Notes: generated by a model not told the origin, from the letters alone. Positions 35,201-49,400 are shown, numbered from the stretch's first letter. The stretch: DNA of 64,000 nt from Drosophila persimilis (GCF_003286085.1 NW_020825289.1:22532001-22596000); one strand, 5' to 3'. Numbers and translations: made by a program.

Positions 35201-37840
35201 GGGCATGTGCAAATCCGAAGTGGCATAATTTCTGCTCTCGTTCCTGGAGCCAAGTTTTGAGCTGCGTCATGCCACGCACTTCCGCCAGCGGCTGGGCAAA
35301 AGCGAGGGGTGTGGGGTGTCTGATTGCGTCACGAAATTCATGGCGTGTTGCATGCAGCCAACCGTGTAAGTATGACAGGCAGACGCCTCGAGCAGTAGGC
35401 AGGAAGATGGGCTCGAACGCTTGAGTGCAGTTGCTCCCAGCTCCTGTCCACGCCCTGGCCCACGCTCACGTTTTGGCTGTATATAAATCCAGGATTCCTC
35501 ATGGACATTTCAGTTTCCGCCTTCTGCCCTGAAACAAAGGGGAGGGGAAATGAGCGCTCAGAGTCAACATTTAGCAAGCAATTTGCAATATAATCAATGA
35601 TACTCTCATTTGATGCGGGGGAAACTCCATGTAGCGGAGCAGTTCGTTCCGCCTGCTTTCCAGGTGGGAGCTTCGAAATCTTCTTTATTTATAATCACTC
35701 ACATCCGACATCAAAGGCAAGGGGCAGGAGGCAGGGGTCAGGGACGGAACACACAATTCTTGGCCTTTTCTCTTGGCTGTTTGTTTGGCTTTGCTCACCC
35801 AGGGCGTGGTCGTGGTCGGGAAGTTCTATGGCACTTTAATTTGCGAATGGCCTCGTTCGGGGATACTCGTTTAATGATGCGTGCGGGAAAAGTCCGATTC
35901 GGTGCTGGAGGTGACGAGAGCGGGAGGTATGTCCTTCGCCTCCAAATTAATGGAGCTTGAAAGAGCGGAGAAGCGGATGAGTGGAGAATTTACAATGATT
36001 AAAACCGAATGGCAAGTGAATCGCACCGCCTGCAAGAGAATGGCCAGAAAGCGCTTAATCTTGTCTTCGCCGAAAAAGTGTCGCCAGCAAGCGGCGCCTT
36101 GCCTTCTGTGCCGCCCTTAGTCCCCCTCCTCACAGTCCTTGCAACTTTATGCAATTATGATAATAACAATGAAGCACAGTCAACGCCTCTTTGTGTGGCA
36201 GCAAAGCGGGCAGGGCAGAGTAGGGGGTAGGGGAGAAAAGTAAATGAAAATGCTGCCGCCAAGTTGGAGGCACCGCTGAAACTTTTCGAGTGCATAATTT
36301 CCAAGAGGCAAGGCAGAGGCAAAGGCAAGGCAGAGAAGGAGTCCGAGTGGGAATCTTCAGTTTGCTTTAGTCGGCTGAGGCCTCACACATAATGAAATAA
36401 TTGCTACGACAGCCCAAAAAGCATGCAACGCCAGTTGCCAGCAGTTGAAGCAGCAAGGGTTCTAGCAGGGGCAGCGGGGAAAAGCAGTGAAAAGCAGCAA
36501 AAGATTGCCAACAATTTTAATATTGCAAAAAGGAGTTTGCTTTGCAGCCCCAAACATAATTTAATAAGTAATCCATGGCCCAAGCTGATGCTGCACCTCG
36601 CTCTCTCGCTCAATTTATGTCGTATATTCAATTTTCACGCCAACACACGGATATATGTACGTACACTTGTGTCTGGCTGGCTTTTGGCAATGGCCAAAGA
36701 GTTCTTTTTAGGCATTTTTTGGGATTGGCATTTCAGATTCCTTGGGAGCTTAACTTAATTGCCAGAAGCTGCACATCCCATAAATTTGTGGCTTATTGGC
36801 AGCCAGAGATAAACTTGGCTTGTAATTGAGAGCCCAGGGAGTGGGAAGAGGAGGGGCGATAGCAAGATGTAGAACATTTGCAGCTAATAAATTGTAATGT
36901 CTCCGCTCTTTCTCTCACTCTTACTCGTACATATGCATTACATGTGTAATTTGTTACGAAATTAGAACTTTTCTGCAGCTAAGAATACGCTCTCTCTTTC
37001 TCTTTCCTTCTGGGTACTAGTAGTCGCACTCAAACGTGAGTATAACCAACTTTTTTGCCGAATCTCTGGCTAAAGAAATAAACTGAATGAAGGAGGAGGA
37101 GGAAAAGGATGATCCACATCCTACGACGTATCCTTTTCATCCTTCTCACTTCGCACCCGGCCGAGACGGATACGAAAGTTGAGTAGTCTCTGGGCCAGAT
37201 TAATTTGTAGCCATTGGGGAGGCCATCCCTAGCCCCGCCTCTGCACCACCCTTGACTCTGCCCGAATGCAGTTCAAGAAATTGAAAAACTTTTCCCTCCC
37301 TCTCTCTTTTTCTGTCTGTCCCCTCTGTTCTTTCGCTCTTTCGAGGATTTTTTTGTGCTGTTCATGCAGCAGTCAGTCAGTGCTTCATTCTTGTCTGCGG
37401 GCAAAAGAACACTGTTGAAAAGGGGAAGGAACAAAAAAAAAACACATATGCACATAAAGCTCACACCCACCCACATCAAGCCACGCCTCCTGCTGCAATG
37501 GCAACATGTGTTGCACAACGCCTCTCCATGGAAAAGAGCGGTGCTGGGTGCTGAAATTACTCAAACTTGACTGCTATAAAATTCAAATTAACTCCTTGGT
37601 GCCCCAGCCAAAGGATCTTTCGCTCTATGTGTCCGTTTGAGTCCGTGTGTCTGCGCCCGTGTCCGTGTGTGTGGCCCGCTTTATGTGGCAGCGCATTGCT
37701 GAGGGTGGGCGGGGGGCGTGGGCAGGCACTGAGGCGACAAGACCTAACGTTGCTTCACTCTAATATGAAAAACGAAAACAAATCTTAATTTAAAACGAGG
37801 GGGAACGTTGTGAGTTGCTGCTGCGACCGCAACCATACTA
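26300..37840. other. Non-coding stretch, no confident gene
   Basis: About 11.5 kb of AT-rich sequence with CA, GT and CT microsatellites and a C13 run at 32023-32035. No protein gene, tRNA or rRNA is recognised. Three minus-strand open segments at 29009-30600 have protein-like composition but are not assignable; they are discussed among the findings. Confidence 0.5.
29648..29745 (-). other. Possible exon of an unrecognised minus-strand gene
   Basis: Bounded by a plausible acceptor (ATGGACAG) and donor (GTAAAC). It reads GNGNTNNNRNAFGRGKKLGL and continues ARDPDPRWPEK, basic and compositionally protein-like, leaving phase 1. The next open segment downstream on the minus strand (from 29319, DQQIVEGKPSAGG...) begins after CCAG and accepts phase 1. 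I recognise no family. It may be chance. Confidence 0.15.
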
Positions 37841-38361
37841 TTATACCCGATACTTAGTCAGTATGTCTGTCCCCTCCCCTCCCCAGGCAGACGACGCGTA
37901 CATTGGCGAAAATCAGTCTGAACGTGTCGTCCGCGCTGCGTAGCGACCGAAAATTGATTTTTTACTTTTGGCTATAATAATAATCCGATCTGATCAAACT
38001 TCGGCAATCTGGTCATTCTCTATGATTGTGCATTTTTAATTTTTCCGTATCTTCAAAATTGTGGATGCCACAGATTTTCGTTATTTGTTGGGCGGAAGGG
38101 TGTCACATGTAACAGTGAGATCTAAAAGGAGTGCTCTAGCTCATATAGTATCTGACCACTAGGCGATTATTGGGACGGAGAGACGGACGGACGGACAGAC
38201 GGACAGACAGACATGGATCAATCGACTTGGCTATTGATGCTGATCAAGAATATATGTATATACTTTATGGACTCGTAAACGCTTCCTTCTGGACGTTACA
38301 CACATCCATTTTCCCCACAAATCGAATATACCCCTATACTCATTTTGAGTATAGGGTATAA
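37841..38361 (+). mobile_element. mini-me/DINE-like repeat, copy 2, inverted relative to copy 1
   Basis: A 520-bp element bounded by inverted sequences, TTATACCCGATACT at 37841 and GAGTATAGGGTATAA near its right end. It contains a (GGAC/AGAC)n tract at 38174-38212 and the core CTTGGCTATTGATGCTGATC from 38225, followed by AAGAATATATGTATATACTT, the reverse complement of the copy 1 core. No coding capacity is seen. The two copies face opposite ways, 12 kb apart. The family call rests on the core, GTCY tract and ends. Confidence 0.72.
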
Positions 38362-41300
38362 TTATTGTTGACATTTGGCGCAACGCGTTCGTTCTGCACT
38401 TTTATGGACATCTACTCCACCACTCCTCCCGCTCTGCCGCTTTCTTTCACGACTCTTTTTTGTATGTGTGTATGGCTAACACAGATGAGTAGGCGGCAAA
38501 CGAGGCGATTAAAATGGTAGCCTGCCGACTTCAACAAGTGCCACCCCATCCCCCTTTCCGCTAAATGAATGTTCCAGTTCGAGTGAATGCTGTATAAATA
38601 CCCGAAACACTCGAAAATACTCAAGGGGAACGCAAACGGCAGGCGGGAAGCGGGGTCCTATGTGCTTCGAAATTTTTTATGGAGATCCCTAAATGTGGGG
38701 TGGAGTAAATATTTTATTGTATGCATGAGGAACGCGTCTCGTCTCTAATTTGGCCAACATGTGCAGGCCAGACGAAAAAAAAGATCCGCAGAGGTGGGCA
38801 GCCAGCCAGTGAGTGGTCCAAAGGTGGGGCCACATTTTGATTAATCGATCTATGGGGCATACTGAGAGTAAGCTGAGAGTCGTGCTCAAAATCGTCTAAC
38901 ATTCGAAAGAATTTGTAGCTTACTGAAAGTCGTGTAAGGAATGAGACGGGGGAGGCAGCTTTAAGCCCAAAGTGGATGCCATTTTGAATTTCGAAGCAAG
39001 TCAAGCGACTCTCCATTCCTCCCAGAGAGACTAGAGGGAAAGAAAGAGAGAGCGCTGTGGAACTCAAAAGTTTTGTTGCAGCAAAAGTTTTTGTTTAACT
39101 TTGTTACGCTTCTATTTTTTATGTGATATTAAGAACGCGTTTAACCCCCTGCCCCTTGCCCCTACTCCTTGGAAGCTCGAACAAAACTTTCGACTCACAC
39201 ACACACACACACAGCTCATGTGTAACTGTGTGTGTTTGTGCTTGGGTATGTAGGACACAATGTCGCATGCAAAAAAACATTCAATATACAAGGGACAAGA
39301 GAGACAAACATGTCCCTGGAACAAGTTTTCCGTGTGTCTACTTCGTTTCTCCATCCCTAACTCTCACTCTCTCTCCATCCTATTTGTGACTCGTTTTCAA
39401 TTGGTTTTTATCACTGCATTTTGATTTTCCTCCTCAATGAGTTGCTCAATTGTTTGCCTTGTTGCAACTAGCAAGCAACTTGGAACTTGCCCCCCGGCAC
39501 TGACAACTCCGGAACAACGGAGCTGCAGAGCAACTTGTGGCAGGAGCAAGTTTACTTTTATTGCATTGTCGTGCGGTTTCAAGTCGCCGAAAAGTATGCT
39601 TTTAATTCTCTTCATTGCATGTCTCCACTGCGTTGTTGCAAGGCATGTGGCATGTGGCGGGGGCACGGCAAAGAGCCAAGCCGACAAAACTTAAGCCATT
39701 TCAAGTAGCGAACAGAGAACTTGCAGCTGATTAAGCTCTGAAATATGACTCACTTAAGAGTTGCAAGTAGTCGCGAGGCAGTGGAGAAGCCGCACCCTTC
39801 GGACCGCAAAAGGACCAACAGCCATATCCATGAGGCTGCCACCAGGTGAGATCAATTCCCGGTTTCGTGTGGCAACCAAAGTCATTAAAGCCGGAGCGAG
39901 GGACTGCCGTTGAACATGCCCCTAAACTCGACTCAACTCGACTCATTTCGATGGCTGGGCGTGTTGGGATTAGTTGGGCTGCCGTGATGCCTCCTCCTGT
40001 CGCAAGCTCATAAAATTGTTTAACCAGCAAAACATAAAAAAATAAACTAAAGTACATATGTATGTATATAAATCGTGCGACAGTGCTGAGGAAGGGCGGA
40101 GCAGACACGCATCGTGTAATTAGCTTTGGTATAAAAACATAAAAGCAGAGAAAACAGAAGAGCGAACTGGAGTGGAGAGGAGAGGAGGGCAGGGGAGGGG
40201 AGGGCAGTGGAGAGGAGTGAAATGAAGTGGAGAGGCCGAAGAGGAACGGACCGGAAGCTGAAAACTGTCTGATAAAAGTTTTAGTGCGAATTGTTTGCCA
40301 TTTAACGGCAACTAATTAAAATTAATTGTAAAGTAAAGCTGAAAGCTGAATACTGAATTTCGCACCATTTCCGTGGAAAAGGAGGTGTGACAGGGGGGGA
40401 ACGGGATATGAGAAGCAGTAAAATATTTAACCCAAAACTTACCTGATGATGTCCATAACATCCGCACAGCACTGCCCGCATAGTCCGTCGACGAATCTGC
40501 AAATGAGGTTGAAATAATAATTTTAATAATGAAACCGGAACCAAGGAACAGGAGGAGGAAAGGGAGTGGGGGAATAAACTAGACAGCCATTTGCATAAAT
40601 ATGTTTTTAACGCCGGGGGAGGGGGCGTTAATGGGCAAATATATAATTTTTTCGCTTTATTGGCTTATAAAAGACGACTTCGGTTTTCCTTCGCTGCTCT
40701 AAGCTGAAAAATTTTTCCATGCCGCCACCGGCTATATGACTGCACACTCTCACACCCGCCTTTCAACCCATCCTCGAAGACCTATGGCTGTGGCACAGAG
40801 CTGTGTATAACGGGCGACCTTCAGAGTGTGAGAAAGCGTGCACCTTGCCAAGTTTCACGAGTGGCACGAAGGGGTGAAAGGGGGACCGGAAAAAATAGAC
40901 ACAAGGAAAAAAGAGGTTTATGCAGTTTTCCCGTTGCTACCAAGGAAAATGCATCGAGCAGAGAGAGAGAGAGAGTGAGAGAGAGAGAGAGAGAGGCTGG
41001 GAGGGAGAGGGACCTTACATTAAAATTGAAAAAAGAGACCTCGATATAGAATTATTTACATACGGGAATCGAATCAACCCGAACCGCATCATAGACATCT
41101 CCTCCAAGTGCTCCTCCACCTGCTCCAGCTCCTGCCACTCCTCCTGCGCCAGCGATGCGGCGGCTCCTTGTCAGCCTTCGTCTGCATTTCGAGCGCGTGG
41201 CCTCCCGTATTTTACACAACAATTTTAACTGCATCGTGGGGGCAGTGCCTTTCCTCGGGGGAGATTGGAACACAATTGATTTAAATGTTTGCGCGCATGT

Positions 41301-43140
41301 TCGGAGCAGAAAAAGTGCTGAAATTGCCACGGCCCGAAAGGATTCCACGTAATAATATGCAAAATGGAAACAGAGGCGACGATGCGAATGCGAATGTGGA
41401 TGCAGATGCAATTGTCGCCACTGCCACTGCTACTGCCATTGTAATCGTTACTTCTCCGTGCGGCATGGGCACGATGTCAACATTTTTCCAACTCAATTAC
41501 CCGGCTGCCGCGACGTGTGTGGCATTTGGAAAGAGAGCGAATCTCAAGCGGCAAGATTTGGTTGGTTATTTAGGTGCGGCCGGATCCGCCTTCAAGGCTT
41601 AAAGGCTCCGTGCAAATATAAAGGAAAATATGTGGCAGCAGCAGCAGCATCAGCAGCTCTAAGCTGGCGCACGTGCTGATCCCGAGCAGGAGCAGCTACC
41701 CACAATTCAGTTGTTTGCTTGCCACAAACAGACAGAGAGAGAGACTGAGTGGCAAACAACACCTTGCACTAATAAATAAACAGAACACAGAGAGAGAGAT
41801 GAGAGGGAGAGAGGACACCGGCTAATCACTCATATAAATAAAGCCACCCAACAAAGCCTCGAAACACCTTTAGTGAGCCACCCGCCAGCTCCCACCTGCA
41901 TCTGCTGCTACTGCTGTTGCTGCAGTCTGCACTCGAATACCCTTGACATGAGGCAGGCAGCAAAGCCACAAACAGATGAGCAGGGATACCCGGGGATTCG
42001 GTGCATCTCTGGGTTAACCCTCGCTTCAGCTTCAGCTGCTCCTGCTGCTGTTTGGCATATGTAAATTATGACAGTGCCAAGTCAGGCACTTAGCTTGAAC
42101 CTGTCTGTGCCTCAACCTGCACGAGTGTGTGCCCCCAGTCACTCTGCTCGGATATTTGCGCTCCATCCTCGCATCATCCACAACATCCATGAAGAGGAGC
42201 AGCAGGAGCAGCTGCAGCCTTGCCTGCTGATTGCAAAAGTCAACTCTCTGCATCTGCCTCCGCCCCCTGCGTCGAGTGTGTTTGCTGGTTGCACTCGAGC
42301 GAGCAAATACTTTATTAACACAGTTTTTGGGGCAACGTTGCAGGGACTACTGGGGGGAGGTGGATGGGGATGCGAGCAGAGCAGAACTAATGAGCAGAGC
42401 AGCTCTTGTGTTTGCATTTTGTTTTCATTTTGGCTTACGGCTCTCGAGTGTTCTTTGCCGCACTCATAAACCGAAACTTAAACACTTCCCCTCCCCCCGA
42501 GCAGACCATGAAGCAGACTCTTTGCAGAAGGAACGGGCAAATTATAATTGATATCACAGGAAAGGACACTGCAGCAGACGGCAGGAAGGGACTCTCCCTC
42601 CACACTGATACTTTTAGGTTGCTGTGGCACATGCCAGGCGAGTCAACAGCTTGAGGAGATTTGGATGGAAGAAGCCACAGCCAATCGAGCGTCGAGTGGG
42701 CACTTCACTCGAGTATCCTTTCTTAGGGTAGGACTCTTTCTCTTCCCTCCCGCTGTCCAGCGACAGTCTTCCATCTATTTTTGTATTTCCATCTATCTAC
42801 CGATGTCAGCTGCAGCCGCTGTTTTGTTTGTTTTCCCCAATCCCACCATTCCCCGATTACCCTTTCGGCTTTCCTTCTGGCTTGTCAAATTTTTTGATTG
42901 TCCTTTGCCTCCAGCCCAGTCTGCCCCGTTTGCATGTTGGCCACGCCCCCTATTACTAGCAGTTCGTGTCAGTTCGAGGGCACGTGTATGCGTGTATGTA
43001 CGGTCGTATGTACAGCCAATCCATGTCACTATTTTCATATCTCTGCCCCCGAATACCACTTACTGGTGACGACGCCGTGGCAGTTAATAGTAGAACATCG
43101 CCTGACTCGGTATCGGATGTCTATCTATAGATATCAATCC
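38362..43140. other. Non-coding stretch with one possible microexon
   Basis: AT-rich sequence with GA and CA repeats (for example 40960-41000). No confident gene. A minus-strand microexon candidate lies at 40443-40496 and a plus-strand start-exon candidate at 39745-39845. Confidence 0.5.
40443..40496 (-). other. Candidate 54-bp microexon of a minus-strand gene
   Basis: On the minus strand the segment lies between CATTTGCAG and GTAAGT, both near-consensus splice sites. Its length is a multiple of three and all three frames are open. With entry phase 2 it reads FVDGLCGQCCADVMDII; with phase 0 it reads IRRRTMRAVLCGCYGHHQ. The phase-2 reading is compatible with the candidate exon at 54653-54725. 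No family is recognised, and a non-coding exon is also possible. Confidence 0.35.
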
Positions 43141-43400
43141 GTTCATCTGTCTATCTGTCTGTCTATCTATCTATCTATCTATATATCTATATATCTATAT
43201 ATCTATATATCTATATATCTATATATCTATATATCTATATATCTATATATCTATATATCTATATATATATATCTATATATCTATCTATCTATCAATCTAT
43301 CTATCAATCTATCTATCAATCTATCCATTCATCTATCCATTCATCTATCCTTGCTTCCTTCCATCCATTCCTCCATGTCTGTCGCGCCCTGCTTCCTTCC
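43141..43400. repeat. Compound microsatellite with an 8-bp ATCTATAT unit
   Basis: GTCT/ATCT tetranucleotides (43147-43180) pass into about a dozen copies of ATCTATAT (about 43180-43280), then ATCTATCA and ATCCATTC variants, ending near 43355-43400. The nested units suggest stepwise growth from a tetranucleotide repeat. Confidence 0.9.
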
Positions 43401-46400
43401 TTCCTGTCTGCCTCCCATCTGCCCCGTCTCATGTTGATTTCTGACATAATATTGACAGCTTAACAAATCCAATTATGCCCGACTCCCCGACTCGCCCCCA
43501 ACTCCTTTCGCAGCTCCCTCGAGGAGCGAAATTGCTTGCGAAATATTTTAAATGGCAATGGAGACGGAGAAATGGCTTTAACCTCTCTCTCTGTCGCTTT
43601 CTCTCCTCACTGCTCAGTGGAGCGCTTTAAGCGCTTTGCATTCCAGGGCATTAGCGGCTGACCAGAAGCAGGCTGTCTTGCTCCTCTTCTTCCTTCTAGC
43701 CGGTAAATTGCGTAGGTGTGTAATTGAATTATTGCACTCGATGCACAAATACCAGCCCCACCATGCAGCATGCAGCATGCAACATGCACAGATACACACT
43801 GAGACTCTTGGCTGGTCATAAATATGAAATTTTCATCAAAATGAACGTAACGGAACGCCTCCTGCAACAATTGCAAGGCCTAAAAGTATGCATCACCATT
43901 CAGCCAGTCTCTCTCCACCTCTCTTCCTCTGTGCTCTGCAACCATTTTACGGTTTATTTTTGGGCATTGAATGCAAATATTGGCATAAATTTCGGGCATT
44001 TGTGGTTACAGCAGCAGAACCGCAAGCCAGACGAGGAAGTGGATGAGGAAGGATGTTGTGACATGGCCCAAGCAAAGTGGGGCTCATACTCATACTCATG
44101 TGACTGACTCCTGCATTGTTTGCCATGACGGACAGTATTGTCTTGGATTTTGGATATGGATTTGATTTTGGACTGTTTTGCCTTCTCACAAAATTGTGGC
44201 TTCAGAGCTCCGCTTGTGGGTTTGGGACTGGGGGCTGGCTTTCTGGTTTGAGGTTCAGTTCGGTTCAGTGGAAATCAATTGGCTTTTGTACTTGCCCCAT
44301 CTCTAAGTGTGGCACTTTGTGGCTGGCCTTAGAAGGCCATGAATATCTGGGCCTGGCCAACAAATTTAATAACATTTACATGGCAACACCGGAAGCAGTC
44401 GGGAAAAGAGGCAGGCATCGGCATTAACATTGGCTTGTCACTCGCATATGTTTGCATGAGGCCGGCCAGTCGGCAAACTTTAACTAGTGTGTCCCCTTCG
44501 CCATAGATGGGCATATACTGGGACATATCAAATCCCATATATCCCAAATTCTTCAGACTTCAGATGCTCTTCAGCCATTTCCTTGCGACTGTCTCTGTCT
44601 CTGCCTTATCCACACATGCCTGTGATTTATGTGCTTGTTTTTGGCTGCCTGCTGGACATTTATCAAAGGAGTGGACAAAACATACAAAAAACAAAGGAGA
44701 ACACACTTAGCGAATAAGAGAACAGGCCAACTTCGGCTTCTTGGAGCGTTTATTTTGTGGATGGCTGTGCTAGTTTAGCCATTTAAATTTCACTCAGAGG
44801 CCATCCCCAATCGATTGGATTTTGATTTGATTATATCTTTAATTCGGACTCAGTTCAAAATTATATTTTTCGCACATTTGTGGGCAGATTTCTATGTGTT
44901 TTGTGCCAGCCCTTCGTCGACTGACATTCAGAAACATATAAATATCCCGTATTTCTCGTACCTCTTCCTCCCACACACAACACATTTATCTGAGGGCCGC
45001 CCAAATCAATAAATTAAACGCTCTCGATACGCCCGCTCCCCCGACTGCCCTTAAAGTTTCCACCAAAAACTTTTCAACCACGATGTGTTTTTAAGGCTTT
45101 TCCGGAGCCCGTAAATTGTTGACGGAAATTGGCAAAAACATCGGAAAACTTTCGACTGCCTAAAACTATGCTAATTTCCGACGTGCGCGCATTGTCTACA
45201 GTTTGTTTCCAATCCAATCCCATTGCGGGGGCAAACCCCTGCCGGGGCATGCAATACGATGCGATGCCTCCTGCCACATGTGTCCTAGCGGTTACCCCAG
45301 AGAAGCATCAACCCCTGGACCAGACCTTATCCCAAATTCTTGACGGAATTAAGAGCATTGTTCCATAACAACAGACCCTCCAATCATCTAACCATCTTCC
45401 CATCTCCAAGAACAACAATTGACACAAATGCAAACAATTTCTGCAGGAGTGCAGCAGAAAGATACCTCTATGTACCTCTCAAATGGGATGTTTCAATGCT
45501 CCTGCTCGTATCCAATTAAAATAGTTCGCATTTTCGCATGTCATTTGATATTTCCTAATCCGCCCACGCCCTACGCTGAGAAGCTGTACCATTCCCACTT
45601 TTTAAAGGAGCTGTTGCCATAAAAGCATAAATTGCAAACGCAATTCGCAGACTCTGGCCTTGAACACATTTTAATTAGTCAGCAGGTCATTGCCACTCGA
45701 TGGTTTTCATCCTCATGCTAGAGCTCCTCGTGAGGAGCATCCTGTGCCGTTGCTAGAGCTCAGCGGGTCTCTGATTTCAGGCAACAGCCTCAAAGAGTGA
45801 TACAGATTTGTTCGTTTCATTTTATTCGCTAGTCGTTCGTCCTTTGCTTCCTTCATTTATAGAAAAGCTACTTAGACACGACTTTGGCAGCAGCAGAGGC
45901 AGCAGCAGGACAGTAGGACAGCAAAGGCAGCAGGACAGCAGCAGAGTCAACAATGGGGAGCAGGATGAAAGGCATTCCTCCGACTGATGTTCAGTTGCAA
46001 AACAATTAAGCTGAAAGCAAAGCTGTGTATTGAAGTGTGGCTGAAAGGAGGCCGGGCCAAAAACAGATGACGAGACGAGGCGAGGCGGCATTTGAAAAAT
46101 GCAAGGAGATAGGCGAATGGATGGCCAGGGGATGTGGATGCCCAAGCCGATGGCAGGCAGATGTGCCAGGGAAGAAGAACGATGCCCCGACATTAGCATT
46201 AATAGTGTGGCATTAATTTTGCGGCCGTGGCAGCTTTAAGGAATAAAGTGTGCTCCAGCTCTTAGCCTGGCAATTATCCGAAAGAGGAACCTCTATTAAT
46301 TTTGCAGACCTCGTCTGCAAGCCCTTACCCCCAGCTCCCGACCCCCTCTCCGACTCTGCCACAGCTTAGGCCTGCCTTTAAAATGCATATAAGCCCATTA

Positions 46401-49400
46401 AGTATACCATGTAGAGATGGGAGGGGGCTTCCTGTTCGTGAGGAGCCCACTTGACAGGACGAGGCCGAGGGAGAACAAATGTTTGCATATGTCAGCCCCG
46501 CCCTGCATAAATAATTAATTTAAAGCATCCTTTTAGGCGCCTCCCCGTAAAACTGTAGACAAAACTGCTTAAATATGCATAATTACCTGAAGCGTCCAAG
46601 TCAAGTCTTCCATGCTCCATGCCCCACGATCCCGGAGCCCAGAGCCACCGGAGGAGAGTCGAGAGCCAAAAGTCAAGCCAAGTCAAGTCCGGGGCCATCC
46701 ATTACATTCCGGAAGTGCCTACGTGTACAAGTGTGTGGAGTATGAAGCGTGGAGGGTCTGTATGTGTGCGGGTAAGTGCGTCCTGTGTGGCATGCAGCTT
46801 GGCCTGAAAGAGCAGAACGGGCAAATTAGTTGCAGAAATACAAGTATCAGCCATATTCATGAGCAACAATACCTAAGAACCCACGTGAATTAATACAATT
46901 CTCGAATACTTTCGAGCAATTTGCAAGGAGTCTGACAAAAAACCCGCAGAAATATTCGACTAATTGTGGAAACCCCATATTCCATCCTGGTTGTTGCCAC
47001 TCGAGCACGACTCCCGAGTACATCAATAAAAATCAGATTAATGTACTGCTAATGCGATTTAAGTCGCTCTCTCAGCCGGCAACAGCCTGTCGCCCTCAGT
47101 CTTTAGTGGCACGCAACATTGTCATGGCATGCCACACTCCCCAACATTCCTCCTCCTCCATCCCCATCCTCTGTAACATTCCCATAAATATAATTACAAT
47201 AATAAAGGAAATATTTACAACAATTGTAAATACTTTGGAGTCGACCCCGAATCCGGCTCTACTCGACACGCACGGCCTCAAATTAATAAACTCCAATTGG
47301 TCTCCTTTCCCTTTCCACGTACTACCCTACGTCCTCATCCTCTTCTGTCCTTATTGCCGGGGCTTCCCGACGAGCGTGTGAGCCCATAAAGACTTCCTGC
47401 CTCTAGGGTCGGCTCTCGGGGGTGCGGTGCGTGTGCCAAGGAGAAGCAGAAGCAGGGACTGCTGATGGGGAGAGGCCGCATAGGGCGTGTCGAACTGTGA
47501 CACTTGTCACTGCCACTGCCAATGGGAGAGCGCTGACTATTACTTTTACAGCCTTTGCGTTGGCCTATGCCGGAGAATATTTTGCACCTTCCTCGACCGA
47601 ATCTCTACAGGGATCGGCAGGGCACCCCCCTGTTATCCGTTGCGATAGTAATATCGTGATTAAACTGGAGGCACACGCCACAATGTCATCATAGTAAATG
47701 TAGTTAAGAGCTTAAGAGGACTCCGATTCCGAGTTTTCTCTGTTGGCCACCCCGCAGCCCCCCCTTAACTACTTTGTGGTGCCCTCTGGGCGTGGCATCT
47801 GTGCCCCCATTCGCTGGACAATGGCAGAAGAGATCCTTGAGGAACGACACGACACTTCAGCCGCCACGAAATTTATGATTAAACCACGCAGCGCTTCCCC
47901 TGCTCACCCTCCCGCCTCCCCCCCACGCCATGCTGCTCCCCTACTTCCTGCTTCCTACTACCCCTCTGGCTGTATGCTAAAGAGATCAGTAGATGGAAAC
48001 AGTGGGCCACAATGGACGACGTTTACCGCAAGCCAAAGTGCCACACTTAAGTGAATTACAAAGGCAGCCGACTGGGGCAGGACTTGGGCAGGACTGGGAC
48101 TGGGACTGTTCGAATTGGGGCAGGACTACCAGAGAAATGGAGATGGAGGTAGAGGTAGAGGTAGAGCAGTCAACGCGTTGACAGCCACAACAAGCGGCTT
48201 AATCGCATTAGTGCGCCACCCCGCCACACAGTAAAGCACATGGCAAGGCGGTAAGGGGAAGGGGACGGAGGAGTCAAAGGGGAACGATCCAAGAGGCAAG
48301 TGCGAACTGTGAAAACTGATTGTGCGGCGCCTCCAGCTGGGGGGAACGGAAACCTAAGCTGCGGCATTGTGAGGCAGCGTCACTATTTATACAAAGGGAA
48401 AAGCCAGCAGGCGGTGGAAGCAGCAGATGTGGCAGGGGCAGAGCCAGGGGCACGCAGGCAGCTATAGGTACCAGGAACGGCAGCAGGCAATCCTCAGGAC
48501 ACAAAAGTTCAGCAGGAAATAAAAAATTCGTATTTATATTACACAAAAATGTTTTTTCCAGCCCCAGAAAGGGATGGATGGAGGAAAGGAGCGGGAGGGA
48601 GCCTCACCCCAAAAAAAAACAATTAATCTACGACACAAGGCTGGGACATGGCAGGGGGCAGAAGGCACGAGGCACGAGGCAAAAAGCAAGAGGAGGCCAA
48701 GCCAGTCAGTGGCAGAGAGAGAGCGAGAGCCAGTGCCAGTGGCAGTGTGGCACTGGCCGGGGCAAAGGCAAAAAGTGCTTATTCCTGCTTCCTGCCAGCA
48801 AATCCAATAACTTATCTTGATTTTATGGTTATTTCAACAAAGGCCGGAAGTAGTAGGTGCAGTCTCGAACCCAGGACCCGTATCCGGACCCGGCAAGGAC
48901 CAGGACGACAACGAGGAGCGAGGACGAACAATTGGCGAAAAGTTCTGTAGAGTCCGGCAAGAGAAGGTCTTGCATTTTGCACTTGACATGTCATTGTGTG
49001 TGGTAGGGTGGCAGGGTTTTGATGAGGGCTGGTGGGAGAGATAGGGTAGGATGTCTGTTGCAAGGACTACCATCCAGACTGTTTGCCACTTCTTTATGCG
49101 ACACTGTGCAACGGCAATTGACATATGGCTTCTTTTCATTTCGGTCTTCGAGTTGTAAATTTTAAATTAAATATTTTATTAAACTGTCCTACAAATTCCC
49201 TGCCTATACCTCTGCCCCTGCCAATCCTTTCACTTCTGTGAGTATTCCCACAGCAGGTGATGGGACTCTGATTATTGACATTGTCACCTGTTCCCGCCCC
49301 TCAATCCCGTCCCGGCCGTTGTCCTGCCGCTTAAGCTGACATCAAAAAGATTAATTGTGTGGAAGGTAACACGGAAATCTGTGTGCAGGTGCGTCTACCG

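Noticed and set aside
43100-43437. Open frame rich in Ile, Tyr, Leu and Ser
   Set aside because: It is only the translation of the ATCTATAT microsatellite.
47743-48054. 103-codon plus-strand open frame with an acceptor-like start
   Set aside because: Composition is uneven, there is no donor or partner exon, and no family is recognisable.
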